From positions 534,266,556 through 534,330,555 of the forward strand of contig NC_134356.1 in the NCBI RefSeq assembly GCF_048569485.1: a DNA stretch of 64,000 nt, read 5' to 3'. This DNA comes from Anomaloglossus baeobatrachus (taxonomy: Eukaryota > Chordata > Amphibia > Anura > Aromobatidae). A program made the translations under genes and the position numbers. Numbering within the stretch: position 1 is the first letter of the stretch; the number at the start of each line of letters is the position of its first letter. Under the pieces are notes generated by a model. That model ran no database searches. It was not told where the DNA came from and worked only from the letters and a program-made list of their open reading frames with translations. This document shows positions 36,701-51,500 of the stretch, one piece after another.

Positions 36701-39700
36701 TCCAGTAGCAAAAAAGTTATCGGGTTGGTTTGGTCTCCAATTTTCATAAAGCTAGTAGCAAAAAAAAAAATAACATGTCATTAAAGCTGGTTAACCAGGC
36801 TCTGGAAGGTGATTTCATTATTGTCATCATTAGGCTAGATTAAGCTTATACTATATATCATATTTTTAGATTCATGGCAGCATTGGGTCTGTTCTGTCAG
36901 ATTTTATTGCTTTCTTTTGGCCATTATAGCACAGTGTGTTGTTATAGCCGTTCCCGAGAAAACAAAGCTCTGAAAAATCTTAAAGTACAATTATTATAGT
37001 GTTTTGAGTTGTGTGGCCAGGGTTTTTCTAGTCTGTACAGGGATTGGGTGTGGGTGTGGTGTCTCCCATAGTACGTCTTTCCTTGTTCCGTTACTCGTGT
37101 GAGAGTGTTCATATATTCAAAACAAAGAAACTGTCAAAAAAATGTGAAAATGTGTAATGATGTAAGGTTGGGGGGTCAACTGTCTCCACTAAGGTGCGAA
37201 TCCTCAGTTGTTCAGTGATGCCAGTGTTCCTGGATGCCAGTTTGCATGAGGAGGGAGTGTCAGTCAAAGGGGACCATTACTACTTTTCTACAGTTAACTT
37301 TTGCCACTATATTCATTGCTTTGCTGCATCTGGTTGTATGGAGGTGGTGTGTTTGACATTTCTGGTGATATTTATGTAGAGAGCACATAAATGACCATGA
37401 AATAGCTTGGGGATTGGCAAGGTCTGGCTTTAGGAAGCCAATGAGGATCAAGCTAGTGGATTATAAGGAAAAGGGGCCTAGGGAGTAATTGGACCCCCAA
37501 AAAGTAAAATACATCTGGATTAATGAGGACAGCAAATGTGATGCCCTGGACTATTCGGGTCGTCACAGGGTTCTGCACAATCTGCCCTTCCCGTGCAGGA
37601 CTCAAACCCCCATGGTTCTGGGAACCTAACCTGCAGTACTGCCTCCACCAGCATTCACAAATCCTAGATACATCTTGCACCACACCTGTCAGACACCCCA
37701 GTGGGCTGCTTAAGCAGGAATAGGGCCGCCGACCTATGGGTCAGACAAGGAGGTGGGAGGTGTCAAGTCAGTTCAGTGGTAGCCCTCGAGCTGTGAGGAG
37801 CTCTGAGGAAGATGAGAGTTGTATCTCCCAGGGGAGACTAGGCTAGGTCGCAGACGGTGGTCTGGACCTAGAGGAGTCGGAGCCCTTGTCGCAGGGGATT
37901 GAGGCCAGGTGCCTGGAACCCATCAAGGAGGACAGTCAGCAGCCTGGTCTTATCACCAGTCTGGGACCAAAGGCACGTCAGAGTACACGGACCCTAGGTT
38001 GGGGAGAAGCTTCAGGTGACCTGACAATTAACCTGCGGAGGACAGGGCCTTTATGGACTGTTCCCACAAAGCTCAGAGATCGGGGGCACTAGCTCAACAA
38101 GGGGGATAGGGCTTTCCTAGCAAGTGGTCCACTGAAATCCCAAGCGTGAGCTCCTGAGAGCAGGCTCCTTCACTTAGCCACAGCGTGGAGCGGAGCCCGG
38201 AAAGCTCCAAGCTACCGGGCCACAACGGACAATCTAAATTGGTGCCAGGAGGCAAGTTACAGACCACCAGGCTGTGCTGCAGGGGACGGGACCCGGACAA
38301 GCTCCCCTCAGGAGACAGTGGCAGTCAGAAACTTGGTTTACCCTGTTGTCAGCGTCTGCTTCATTGCTGAGTGAGTACCCGACTGACCCCTGCACTGCAC
38401 CCCCGCATAACCATCCAGAGTCCCGGGGCCTACCCCTACCCGTGGCGGGTAACGTCATCTTGCTGCCCCACTCCATCACCCCGGGTACTCCCAACGGCAG
38501 CAGCGGTACTCCCAATTACCGTACACCATGGGTGGCATCAGAGACTATACCAATTGCCTGTAAATAATCCCCTTTTCCATTTGAGTGTGGCCCCCTAGCC
38601 CCCGGGTCCGGAGACCCTCGAGCCATGAGTAATCATCACCACCGGATCCGAGCGGTTCGATCCGCTGCAGGGGCGGCACACAAACATTAGAGAAAGATGG
38701 GTGCTAAAGAAACATTCAGGGGTGTCACTTGGAGACGAGACCCAATGCTAGCAAATCTAAGAGGCTAAAAAAAAAACTGCCAGCATGTGGAGGTGACTGC
38801 GCTAGGAAGCCAATGATACAGAATTGGCATCTTTAGTTTCCTTCTTCTTACAAATAAGAAGCGATGCAGAGACAGCCAGAGACATGGTATATATATTGAG
38901 TTATTGTCAAGTTGACCCATGTTTTGTTGAAGTGATTCTCTTAATGGGGTAATCACATCACAATCATGTCCTATTGCACCAGTTATCAAAAATCATTAAG
39001 CTTTCTAAATAGTATCACTTAGCTGGATATTTCTGGTACTCTTGCCCCTCAAAATACCACATCTGGTTGTTTTGTTGTTACCTTAATGCCTTTTGCTTTA
39101 TTCTTCAGTATGTTTTGCTCAATAGGTTGAGCATGCAGAGTTACTAAACAGAGCTTGAACAGTATCTGCTATTGTCGCACCATGACTTTTGGCAGCCAAA
39201 CATGCTCAAGAGGCTCCCCTGATTCTGGGCAATTTAGTCTACAGTTGGTCATACTGAGTTTTATATATTGGACAATAATTTTTAACAATGGAATTAAGGA
39301 AATTATATAGGGCCGTGAAGGTGTGCCATTTCTGACCAAATGAGCTTCCTATTTAGTTACATGAGTATTTCATTTAAGAAAGTAGGACATATTGTCACAA
39401 CGATTTAAAGAGATGGTATCTAAGTTTATGGAGTGTGAACTTGGGCTGGGTTCAAAGCGGAATGCTCTATGTAAGCACACACAGTTGGTGTCAGCGGCTT
39501 GAAGTAACAGGTGGAAATCCAGAGGTTGCACAGCCCCCAAGAAGAGCCATAGTTAACCAAGTTCCAGTAGGAAATGGTCTACCTTAAACAAATAACAGAC
39601 CATAGGTTCAGGTAACGTTTTTCAGCCATCTTTGATGAACCTGACCACAAAGTCTCAACCAAAAACTTTGCAAAATCGCTGCAACTTTTCTACTGCTTAT

Positions 39701-42505
39701 TGTTCTGCTGTTCAAGAAATGATGCTCAAAAAGTGTGAGAGTATTCACCATGCTTGTAAATTATTAAGAGGCTGAAACCTTTAATCTTATGTACCACTTA
39801 AAGTTGCAGTAACCACCAAGATTGCCATACCTAATTGTGAGACATCAGATTTTAGTTTGCACAATGATATTAAAGGGAACCTGTCACCAGATTTGTCGAC
39901 TATAAGCTGCAGCCACCACCACTGGGCTCTTATATACAGCATACTAACATGTTGTATATAAGAGCCCAGGCCGCTGAGTAGAACATACCTAAGGGTGGTG
40001 CAGACTAGTCAGATGGGTGTCTCCATTATCCGGGTGTGGCGCCTCCTCTTTGTCCTCCTTATGAAGCCTGGGTGCATGACGCATCCTATATCATGCACAC
40101 TAGCCAGCATTGAGGTCCCGCGCAGGCGCACTACAATACTTTGATCTGCCCTTCTCAGGGCAGATCAAAGTGCGCCTGGGCAGAACCTCAATGCCAGCTA
40201 GTGTGCATGACGTAGGATGCGTCCCGCACCCAGGCTTCCTAAGAAGGAGGACAAAGATGGCTGAAAGAGGAGGCGCCGGTACCAGAGAATGGAGTCATCC
40301 ATCCAAACAGTCTGCCCCGCACCGCTCCATTACGGTGAGTATTATAAAGCGATTTTTACGTTCTATACAACGGCCTGGGCTCTTATATACAGCATGTTAG
40401 AATGCTGTATATAAGAGCCCACTGGTAGTGGCCGCAGCTTATACTCGCCAAATCTGGTGACAGGTTCCCTTTAAAGCCATAATACCACCAGTTTTAAATG
40501 ATATCTTTAAACAATATCACACATTAGTTAATAATTTTAAAGATCTGTATAAGATTATGTAAACAGGTCTACTTCATATTACTGGAAAAAAAACTAATCA
40601 AGAGAGATCATTTTTTCTTAGTTGAAATGACAAAAACAGCTCATGGATAGACAGAAATGGAGCATTATGTGCAATCAGATAGATAAAAACACTTACCATA
40701 GGACTGCCATCAGACCAGCGGAAATCATTCTCCAGAGTTTTATCATTGAGTCCGATCCACTGATAGTCTTGTGCATTGCCTGTTATTCATTAGATTGGAT
40801 TAATAAATATACTGTTTGGGGTGAACAGTTCAGTCTGTTACTCATACAATGATGACAAATATGATTCATTTTTTTTATTTATTTTTTTAGTCCCCAAGGG
40901 GACTTGAACTTGCAATCGTTTCATGACTTATACTATATACTGCAATACTACTGTGTGATTGAAATATACAGGGTACTTGACATTTACGTATTAAGCCCAG
41001 CAAACGCATCAAAATGGGGCTTATGAGACCAAGTGCATGATTGCACTGGCATGCAGACCACCTCAATGTCACTGTTACGGATTAACAGTGGCATTTAAAT
41101 GGTTAAATAGCAACAATCACAACTATTCTGAGTTGCTGCTGTTAAAAAACAAATTCTGGTTGTGTGACATCTGCTTGATATGCAGTGGGCACAGCTCCTG
41201 AATCCACACCATACACCATGCATGCAAAAATGTTTCAGGTCACTAAGGGGTTAAAGAAGAGATAACTATTTACTAAAACATGAATTAACAGGAAAATGCA
41301 TTATTAAAGTGAATCTGTGACCAGGTTTTTGCTGCCTTATTTGAAAGCAGCATAATTTAGAAGCATAGACTCTTAGTTTACTGGGGGCAGCAGTTGTGAT
41401 AAAATCACTGTATTTTCTTGTGCAGATCAAGCAGTTTTCTGAATGCTGAGCCCTGTATAGCCCCACCCACATCACTGATTGACATCTCTATTGACAGACA
41501 TTTGCTTATCAGTAGTGAGGGCGGGGTTATACCGAAATGGAGGACAAGGAGGCACATGACACCAAGTCCTGTAGTGATAATCTCCTGCTGATAACACAAT
41601 GCTGATATTGAAACAGCAACATAAAGCCTAGTAAGTGACACATCACAGAAGTCAGGGTTATACCCCTACATTATGATGCTCTCATAGCAAAAACCTGCTG
41701 ACAGACTCCCTATACATGACTATTTACTGCATACTGTGTAAACTGTATGCAGAAGACTTTTCAGCTGTGCGTAGTCTTAGGCCCCTTCACACATCAGTGA
41801 TTCTGGTATATATGTTGCAATTTATAAATGTACCAGAATCATGGACATATGCAGACCCATTAAAATCAATGGGTCTGCGCACATATCAGTGATCTCTCCA
41901 TGACGTGTTTCTGTGTGGCGTACACGCGTGTCCATGTGCTCCGCATGTAGACAAGGCCTTTTTTTTCTGGCATCACTGATGTCCCACGGACCACACAGTG
42001 GTGTGATCCATGAAACACGTACCAGAAAAACACATACATTTAAAATAAAAAGCTTTTTAAACTCACCCGTCTCCAGCGATGCTGTCTTCAGCCGCTGCTG
42101 TCTTCTGCTTCCAGGCTAGCTAATTATGCTCATGCATATGCACTGCACCGCCGACCCAGAAGTAGCAGCAGATGGGAGACAGCGGCGGCCGGACACAGCA
42201 TCACGGGAGCCTTCAGCACCACAGACAGCATCGGCGTGGACAGATGAGTATAAGTGCCTGATTTCCGTGTATTATCATGGATAGCACACAGAGATCACAC
42301 ATGTGCCAAAATCACACACGGAGGGACATACGCACCTTTAACATGTCAGTGAAAAACTTGTCTTTTTCACTGATTCACTGACGTGTCAAAGAGGCCTTAG
42401 CTATAGATATGTAGCTCTACATCTTTGAAAGGGATTTTATCAGATATGCTGCGCTTTAACTGCTATAAAGATATGTAAAGAAATGAATGCACACAGAAAA
42501 ATAAA

Positions 42506-42583
<78 letters not shown>

Positions 42584-45500
42584 AAAGAAAATGAAATGGT
42601 GCTTAAGGATGGAAATTCAGATTTAGTTCTTCATATTCTTATTTTCAGAATGTCCTTTTTATCTGTTTTTCATGCATTTTAAAGACCTTTTAATTGGAAC
42701 ACATCCCTATTATATAATAGAAAACATGTAGAGTCATAGTAGATTCTGCAATTTGCTCACACAGAAAGTGGAAAATGAGATTAACTTTATTGGCTATAAA
42801 TAAAGGGTGGTAGCAATTTCAATGTTTTTTTTTTCCAAAAGCAGTCATCCTCTCTAATCGAAGTAATTATGCCAGAAATAGTTTCCTGTCTCAGAGATAC
42901 ACAAAAACTAATATTAAAAATGTAAGAGAGCCTGAACATTGTATATGATTTAAATCAAATTGTAAACATTGTTTTTTAATATTTGGTGTTTTTCTTCTCT
43001 ATTTGACTTATCTCTACATATAAGAATACTGAATAACAGTATTCCAGTTTTCACATTAGCCACTAAAGCACACATACCGACATGACATTTACTGTATTCT
43101 TTAGTTAACTTTTCAGTTTCGCTAAAACAAGTACTCAAGATTTGCCTTAGGCTCACTCACAGAAAATCTATAGACCCAATTCCATACAGCCGGACAACCA
43201 ACAAGACACTCATAGCTGACCAAAATATATACTCACCATTCACAAATTCTTGTTCTTCGGGGCTCAAGATGCTAGATAAATGTGACTGATGGCTACGACA
43301 AAGGTTTTCTCCATCGACCCAGGTTTCTCTCTCTGAGAAGTGTTTATAACAGTATCCTTGGAATTTGGTCCATCCTTCATCACACACGTCAAGATCTAAG
43401 AGATACAAGAAAAGATTGAAGTGAGGAGAAAACATCAATAGGTTGAAGTTACGTGTCTGCCTCAAGTCTTCTTTCAGGATTCCCTAGGAGAGATCAAAAC
43501 CTGTAGAATAAAAAAATGACACTGACATCAGAGGGAACAGAGAATGTTATTGAGTTTCTTTTACCTAAGATTCTTGAGTATCAAGAAGAAAGAATCAGAC
43601 CACCTCAGGCATACAGGAATTCATGACAAGGGAAGAAGTTTTCAACTGCAGGTTCCTTTCGAGAAAGCATTTGAGTCTAAGATGCTTAGGAATGTTTAGA
43701 AAATCAGTAGGCCTGGCATTGAAGTACCTCTAATTGCAATCTGAGCAAAAAGATGTAAATACATTGGCTCAAAAAAAAAATGAGAATGTTATTCTAGATT
43801 TTTTTTTCATGATCACTAAAGTAAATTAAAGAAAGTTCAAGAAATAGGTTTGCCTACAGGATGTAGTAGAGCTGCATTGGAGATTTCAAAGTGGTTGACT
43901 AGTCTATATCTGTAAACCTGGACTCGAGATAACATTTTCATCTACCATTTTTTTGGATCTAACAATTGCACAAGTTCAAATACATGAAATAGTCCTACTT
44001 TTATTAAAAGCTTGGTATAATTCAAGTACGAAAGAGCATATGCTGTAACAGTCATTCACTATGGAGCTTGAAGCATCTGCTGTTTGAGTGAAAAGATGAA
44101 GTCATTTAATAGTCTGGCATCTTGTATATTCCTGCATCTAAAAAATATGAATTGTCTAAAGTAGATGAGGAAATGAATAGATTTTCCATTATTTCAAATT
44201 AATCATGACCTTTCTGTAGCATAAAATATATTTTCAATTTGTTTGTACTTTGCAGTACATGGTCTAAATGGAAAACGGCAAAATATATATACTTTCAAAT
44301 TATCTGATATTTCATGGAAATCTAAGAAAAATTAGCATCTTCAAGTATTAGACATCAGTTTATTACCAATTAACTGTTTCATATTCACCGTGTCCTGCTT
44401 GTGTGGCTGCTGGCCAAAAACAATTTTATTTTTAATAAAACTGACTTATATATAGTAGAAAAAAAAGCACATTAGCGCCAACACTATCTGAACACCTGCT
44501 GAAAAATATATTGATCAAATATTTTAATAAAACAAGTTCAAGTCTTCCATTTTACATTCTTGTCATATATGATGTGCTTTAGCACCATTCAAGGGGTTAA
44601 CAGGTACGGGTGGATAGCGATTCCACTTGTACTTGCACGGCAAACATGTCAGCTGTAAAAATCAGCTGACATGTGTGCAGATCCCCGCCTGCAGCCCGCA
44701 GCAGCAGGTGGTTATTAACACCATGACCACAGGGACGTAATATTACTGCCCACGGTCATTAAGGGGTTAAAATTAACTTTGTTCTTGAGAATAAAAATAT
44801 AATGATGGCTGGATAATACACTACAAGAACTTATTACCTTTTGTGTCCCATCTATTTCCTGATAGATTGTAAACTTGAGAGAAGGGCACTCTAAATTATA
44901 AAGTGCTGTGAAATAGGTTGCAGGATAGAAAAAAAGTGAGGAATTTCTCAGCTTTTTAGCTGGCATTGAAAAGTTGTGAAATTTGTCACAAGTGGCATTT
45001 ATGCAATGCTTTGTGATTGTCTTCTCTTTTGCGCCTCACTGCCAAAACTTTTTTTCCACAAGTGGGAAGAGGTTATCATAAAGGGGTTTGGCCTAGGGCT
45101 TCCTGACAAACCATTTGTGAGGCTTCAATTTTAATTGCTGGTACATAGAAAGCCAAAAATGCTTCAAATTTCTTAAGAATCATGCACCTTACTCCAGTTA
45201 GCTATAGATTTTAGATAGGAGAATCAAAAGCCCGCTCATCCTCCCTTAGACGTCATCTGCTTATAGCTGGCTGTGTGTGGACGGAGACTCAAAATGCCAA
45301 TCGGTTACTTGATCTGGGATTCAGGTCAAGCTCGAGTCAGTGGAGGCTTGGCTCTTTTGCTGCCGTCAAACAGAATCTCCACGGAACTGCTCATCTCTAT
45401 TGAAGACTATTTGGAGAAAATTATCTTTTGCTGTTTCTTTACTGAAAATCTAGCCAGTTACAACTGATTTGTTATCTATATTGAACGCTCTCCTCTACCT

Positions 45501-48500
45501 GTTGTCCATAAACTAGTGTTCCCAATAAAGTCTACGGAGAGCCCTGACAGGTCATATGTTGAGGATTTTCTTAAAAAATAGCTTCATTTAGAAAAAAATA
45601 ACAACTGGTTACAAATAGGAAGATTTGATTGCAGGGGTTCCGGTTACCCACCAATCACTAAAAAAGCTACAGCAGACGTTGTTAACTAGGCACTTCTTTC
45701 CTCAAAGACTGAAGATGGGCTCAATAGGAAGCCTATGAAGCCCATTTTCAGTGTTAAAGGAATGCAAACTTTGTGGAATGCCTCTGCTCCTTCTCCTTTA
45801 ACAAGTGGTGGGGGTCTCAATAAAATACTTAGTAGTTTATTTATTTAAAAATATTTTTGCCATTTCTTCACTACAAATATTACCATGATTTTGTTATTTA
45901 TAGTGGGTAAAATACGTATGAAAGACATCCCCAATTTTGTAAGTAAATATATTTCTAAGGGTGCTATTAGCATGAATTTCTCACCAGATGTTCCTAACAA
46001 TTCATCCAATCCACACAGACAAATAAATCAAACCATAGATGTCCATTAATTTAATGAAGTGTAATAATGAGAAATGACACAGGGAAAAGTATTAAACACA
46101 TGAAAAAAGAGAGGTGCAAACAGCTCAGCTAAAATCTATCAGTAATTAAAAGCAATCTTGTGACTTAGTGAAAAATTCTATTAGCTGGTTCAACTGATGG
46201 CCTATAAAAAGATGTCTCAGTACCAAGGTGCCATACAGGAAACATCTTATGATGAGTAAAACTAGTGAGCTGTCTCAAGACCTTCACAATCTTATTGTTG
46301 CAAAACATACTAATGGCATTGGGGCTATAATCAGGATGTGGAAAGAGCATAATTTCCCCAAATATCGGCCACGAACAGGTGCACTTCACAAGACTTCAAG
46401 CAACACTGAAAAGCATTATCGGAAAAGTTGTCCAAGACCCAAAGTACAATTGTTTCAAAGAAAACAATAAGTAATGCACTTAACTTCCATGGCGTGTATG
46501 CAAGCTCACCACACAAAACTCTATTGCTAAACAAGAAACATGTTAAAGCACGTTTAAAGTTTACTAAACAACATTTATACAAGCCTATGATATACTGGGA
46601 TGATGTAGTCTGTCAGATAAGACCAAAATTGAACTCTTTGGATGCCATATTAGACACCACGTTTGGAGGCCAATAGGCATTGCACATTACCCCAGTAACA
46701 CCATACCAACAGTAATGTTTGGAGGTGGGAACATCATGATGTTTGGCTATTTTTCAGTGTATAACACTGGCAAACATTATACAAGTGAAGGAAGGATGAA
46801 TGGACAAATGTACAGACATTCTTGATAAAAATCTGCTGCCATCTACCAGACAATGATCCCAAACACACAGCTAAGGAAACTCTCAGTTGGGTTCAGGGAA
46901 AGGAAAGAAAATAAAACTGTAAGAATGGTGCAGCCAATCAAATGATTGAATCCAATAGAAAATGTATGGTACAGAATCTAAAGTTTAGCGTTCATAGAAG
47001 GAGCCCAAATAACATTTAGGATTTGAAGAGTGTTTGTGTAGTAGAATGGAACAAAATCACACCTGAGCAATGTTCTCTATACAGGAGATGTCTTGAAGCT
47101 GTCTTCACCAACAAAGGCTTTTGTATGAAGCATTAAATACATTTCAGTAAACATGTTCAATACTTTTTTCTTCTGTGATTTCTTATTATTACACATAACT
47201 TAATTTGTAGACATCTATGATTTTATTTCAATGACTGTGTGAATTGGGTAGGTTGTTACTGACATCTGGTGAAATATTCATGTTAACAGCACCTTTAGAA
47301 ATATATTTACTTAGAAAATTGGTGATGTATTCAATACCTATTTCACCCGCTGTATGTAGAAGTTGCACATCTGCCTATTATCTAGACAATTGTCCACAAT
47401 AGAGTTCAAAAGGGAATTTGAAAACTCATGTATTTTGGATTTTCTTGATGTATACCCACCTATATATTTCTTAAAGCTTGGCAAAGATTTGGTTGGTGGG
47501 GGTCCAGATGCCAAACTATCACTAAAATAAGGGTAAGTAGAAGAGCTGTTGAAGCCCCACCTACAGGGGCGAAACGGCCGTAGTCTTTTTGTGCTATCCA
47601 TCCTCATTCCCTCCCTGTAATGCCGAAGCATGTATCCTCTGACCATGAAATAAATCTGAACACTTCACAGCAATTACCGGTGAGTGCCGTTCCTTTTTTC
47701 TTCCTTTGCTTAATGTTCTATGCTCTGATGCTTTTGGAACAAGCACCCCGTAGCTGTATTCAGTATAGTCCGACCTGGAAGTCTCCTCTGGTCGCAGCAG
47801 AGATCAATAGCACCGTGTGTGCTTTCCACAACTAGCTGCTGATTGGTTGATGTGGACAGTCCTCAGTGAAAGTAGTGCCCCGCAAATCCTTCTTGCTACT
47901 ACTGCATATCACTAAAATAAGGGTAAGTAGAAGAGCTCAGCCATAAGACTGAAGAATATGAAGTCTATTAAACTCCTCTTTAGTGTTGGAGTAGCACAGC
48001 TCTTGGCCGGACATCTTTGCTCCTCCACTTTAGTAACTCATGGAAGGCTCTGCTCCTCGACCTCCACCAATAAAGATTTTAACATGTCTCTAGCTACACT
48101 TTAATATCCCAGAGCTGATTTAATGAGTTTCACTACATTAATAGTTAGCACATGTTTTTTTATATGAGAAATTCTAAAGAAATGACCTCTTAGGTATTTC
48201 TTGAGAATATTTTGAAAAACACCAGGCTATTTCCCATTTGGACATTGCTTGACATTAGCGTTGGATGTAGTGTAAATGATGATGAACATAAAACATGGAA
48301 TTCTCTAAGTGAAAAGCTAGCTCTAGAACTAAAAGAAGTTCTTTGCTTAATTAAACTTTTAACTTTATACTACAGAGGTAAATAGAAGCTGTCATTTTTG
48401 CATTTTATTATTTTTAGGGAAATGTATTGTCTTACATATTGTAGTCTTCATAATAGCAGCCAAATGATGAATTATTTCACTTTACTAAACACTTCAATTT

Positions 48501-51500
48501 TTTAAGAATAATAAAAAAGAAAAATAATCTTTTATTGACCTTCTTCATACAGTTCCAAATAATTTACTAAAACATGGAAAACTGCACAAAAATTAATTTA
48601 TTCCCTGTGACTTTAACTTATTTTATTTTCTCTTTGTATGTCTTTTTTTTTACAATTATTTACTACATACAAAAACAACTGTGATCTCTTTTAAGCCTTT
48701 TCATTTTAGAGGGAATTAATGAGAGGTTGTGAAGGGGATCAATGAAAATTTTGGGTGGACAATTTTGTTTCTTTTAAAATTAGTCACCTTCACCCAAAAC
48801 AAGGGTTTTGAGTGAAGTAAATTTTTACATCTAGTGGTTTGTCTTTAGAAAGGAACCTGCAGGTGGTTTAACCTTTTAAGAGAAGAAAAGTAAAAATGAA
48901 GATGAAGTCTTGATGAGGTCCTAATTAGGTTTAAGCCCTGAAATCTGAAATAAATCACATTATAAGTGCCAAGTGGAGGAAGGGAAGACAAACTGAAGGA
49001 GACAAAAACAGGTTATTCACTTTTCTCTCACATGTAGGCCTGTATTAGCAAAGGGCCCACTAAGAAACAAGCACAACCATTTGCTTTTGAAGGAGGGATG
49101 TTCTGTTTGAGTGGTATGCAGTTGTTAGTACAATTAGCTCAAGCCACATTGGTCGTACCGATCTGACATAGGTCCCCTCCGTAGCTGGGAAGGCATAAGC
49201 ATTTGAATGAGTCGATGCCATCAACGCAGGTAGCTCCATTCACACAAAGGCTTGGGAGGCACTCATCAATGTCTGTAAGAAATCAAGGTTTTGCCATTAG
49301 GACTCCTATTCTACTACTCTGATGAAAAAAAGAGGACTCTTGAGGTTGCTTGGGCTCTGCCTTTCAGCTGCTGGTTCCAGTGGTCAAAGATATATGCCTA
49401 CACTAAAAGCCATGGACTAGTGATAACAATGTGTCCCTTTTATGTGTTTTGTATTCAGCAGTTTTGCCAGCCACCCAGAAGTCATTCAATCTGTAACTGG
49501 CCCCATTTGATTTTCTGTATAGGAGGGAATTTGTGTGACGTTCAATAGCAATAAATCTGTTAAAGCACTTTTTCACTACTAGGACAAGCCCTTCTGATAC
49601 CACATTTTTTCCCCAGGTAAAATAAAAAAGACAATACCCCCTGTAATAGTGCCCTCTCAGCGGTGTAGGGATCACAAGGCCACGACTCATGTGGGGTTGT
49701 GACATCATGCAAATCCCGCTTTTCATCAGCGCTGGCTTCTTTCTCCCCACCTTCAGACCAAACCAAACTAGTTAATCAACAGGAAGTGACCACTGCGGCT
49801 GTGCTCACTTCCTGCTGATTGTTTGCTTGGTCCGAAGGCGGGGACACAGAAGCCAGCGCTGATTGGATGCAGGACTCATGTGACATCACAACCCCATGTG
49901 AACCCCAGCACTGCGATTCCGGACACAGCTGGAAGGGCACTGGTACAGGAGGTGAGAATAGTCTTTATTATTTTAACTGGGGGAAACATGTGGAGTCATT
50001 TAGTGTGGTTCTAATAGTGGACAACTTCTTTAAGATGATGCAGAATTATATCAGTGCACCTTCATTCTTAGGATCAGTGAGGAACCAAATGTTTAGACCT
50101 CATTTTAAAAGAACACCCATTTAATGGCCACGTGTGTATCAGCGTTCATTCAAAAACTGCACCATATTTTTCACATCGCTTCAAAAGGAATTGTGCATCA
50201 TTGCTTTTGTTATGGAAGCAAGCCACAATGCATGTAAGAGCATAGTCAAAGCCAGTGAAATGGATAAAGGGAAATGGTCGCTAAGAGTATCAGATACAAA
50301 AGCGGATAGCAGATGGCCAATATGTACGTTTTCACCTTTGCATGGTATAAATGAAATATTTGTTATTCTTTTAATGCTTTACAGGCATTCTATAGTGTCT
50401 GAACTATGCCTAGTGCATTACTGTATATAGCAGAAGCACGCTTGCTAAATGTCAAGGATTGAATTAGAAAAATCTGCCAATAAATGTCTATATAATTATC
50501 TGGGTGTCTAACTTCCTGTGACTAAGTGCATTCCCATCATGAGAAAAATAAAGAAATTGTAGTGTTTGATGTTATTTTTTACAAGAGGCTTCTTTAGGGT
50601 CATTTATTGCTAACCAGAAAGTAATCTAGATTGCACAAACACAGACTGAACCGCTTTCACTTGTGTTGGCATTAGCATAAAACCATCTCTTTATATGCTT
50701 CTTAAATTGGATGGGCATGTTTTAAAAAAATATTAAATATGTATTACCATGTTTTCAGTGGGTTCTGATAAACAGACTCTAAATGTTCTCAAAGTCACAC
50801 TAACCCATTGAGGAAAGGAATGGCTTTTACATACAGTAGGTGATGACGAGACTTCTATATTTACAAAAAGTTGCATACTGTTAAGTATAATCTTTGGATG
50901 TGGCTAGTAATACAACATGAGGACTGTGTATAGACTTTATATGGCTTCTCGGCTCCATAGCAAAAAGAGTTAAATTTCCAGGGCCCAGCAGGTTCCATGT
51001 TTGTCAGCAAGCAGCAGCAATTTGAACCAGCGCTGAATGCACACCAGCTGACCAAGTAACTTGTTCTCCTTTTTCATTATTTAATTAGCAACAATTAAGT
51101 TTAAAGCACGGTGTAAAAGGGGAAATTAGGCATTTAGCTAAAGCAAGGCATACAGCGGGGGATGGTGGGGGGTTTAATAGGCAGATTAGGACTATTCAAG
51201 CTTCCTCTTTGAATCTAGCGGGCCACTTGTGAGCTCTTGCACATAATTCCTGGAGAAAAACAAAATAAGAACAACAAATCACATTGTCAAATAGCAAGAA
51301 ACACCTTAAATGTTAACTCATATTTCATTGGATCGTTGGATTTTTAGTTCAGAGAACTTTATTGTAACACAATTGTAACTTGTGCCTATTTGTCCCAGGA
51401 AAATCAAATATAGCAAAATTTGCATGCCTTTGTGTCGCGGGCGGAGGAGGGGACGCTGCGCTCTCCCACTGCTTGGGTTCGGCTGCTGCTGCTGCTCGGT

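Noticed and set aside
37886-38598. Proline- and serine-rich ORFs around 38 kb that resemble a coding exon
   Set aside because: All fall inside the solo LTR at 37537-38680, and no frame is conserved with the second LTR copy.
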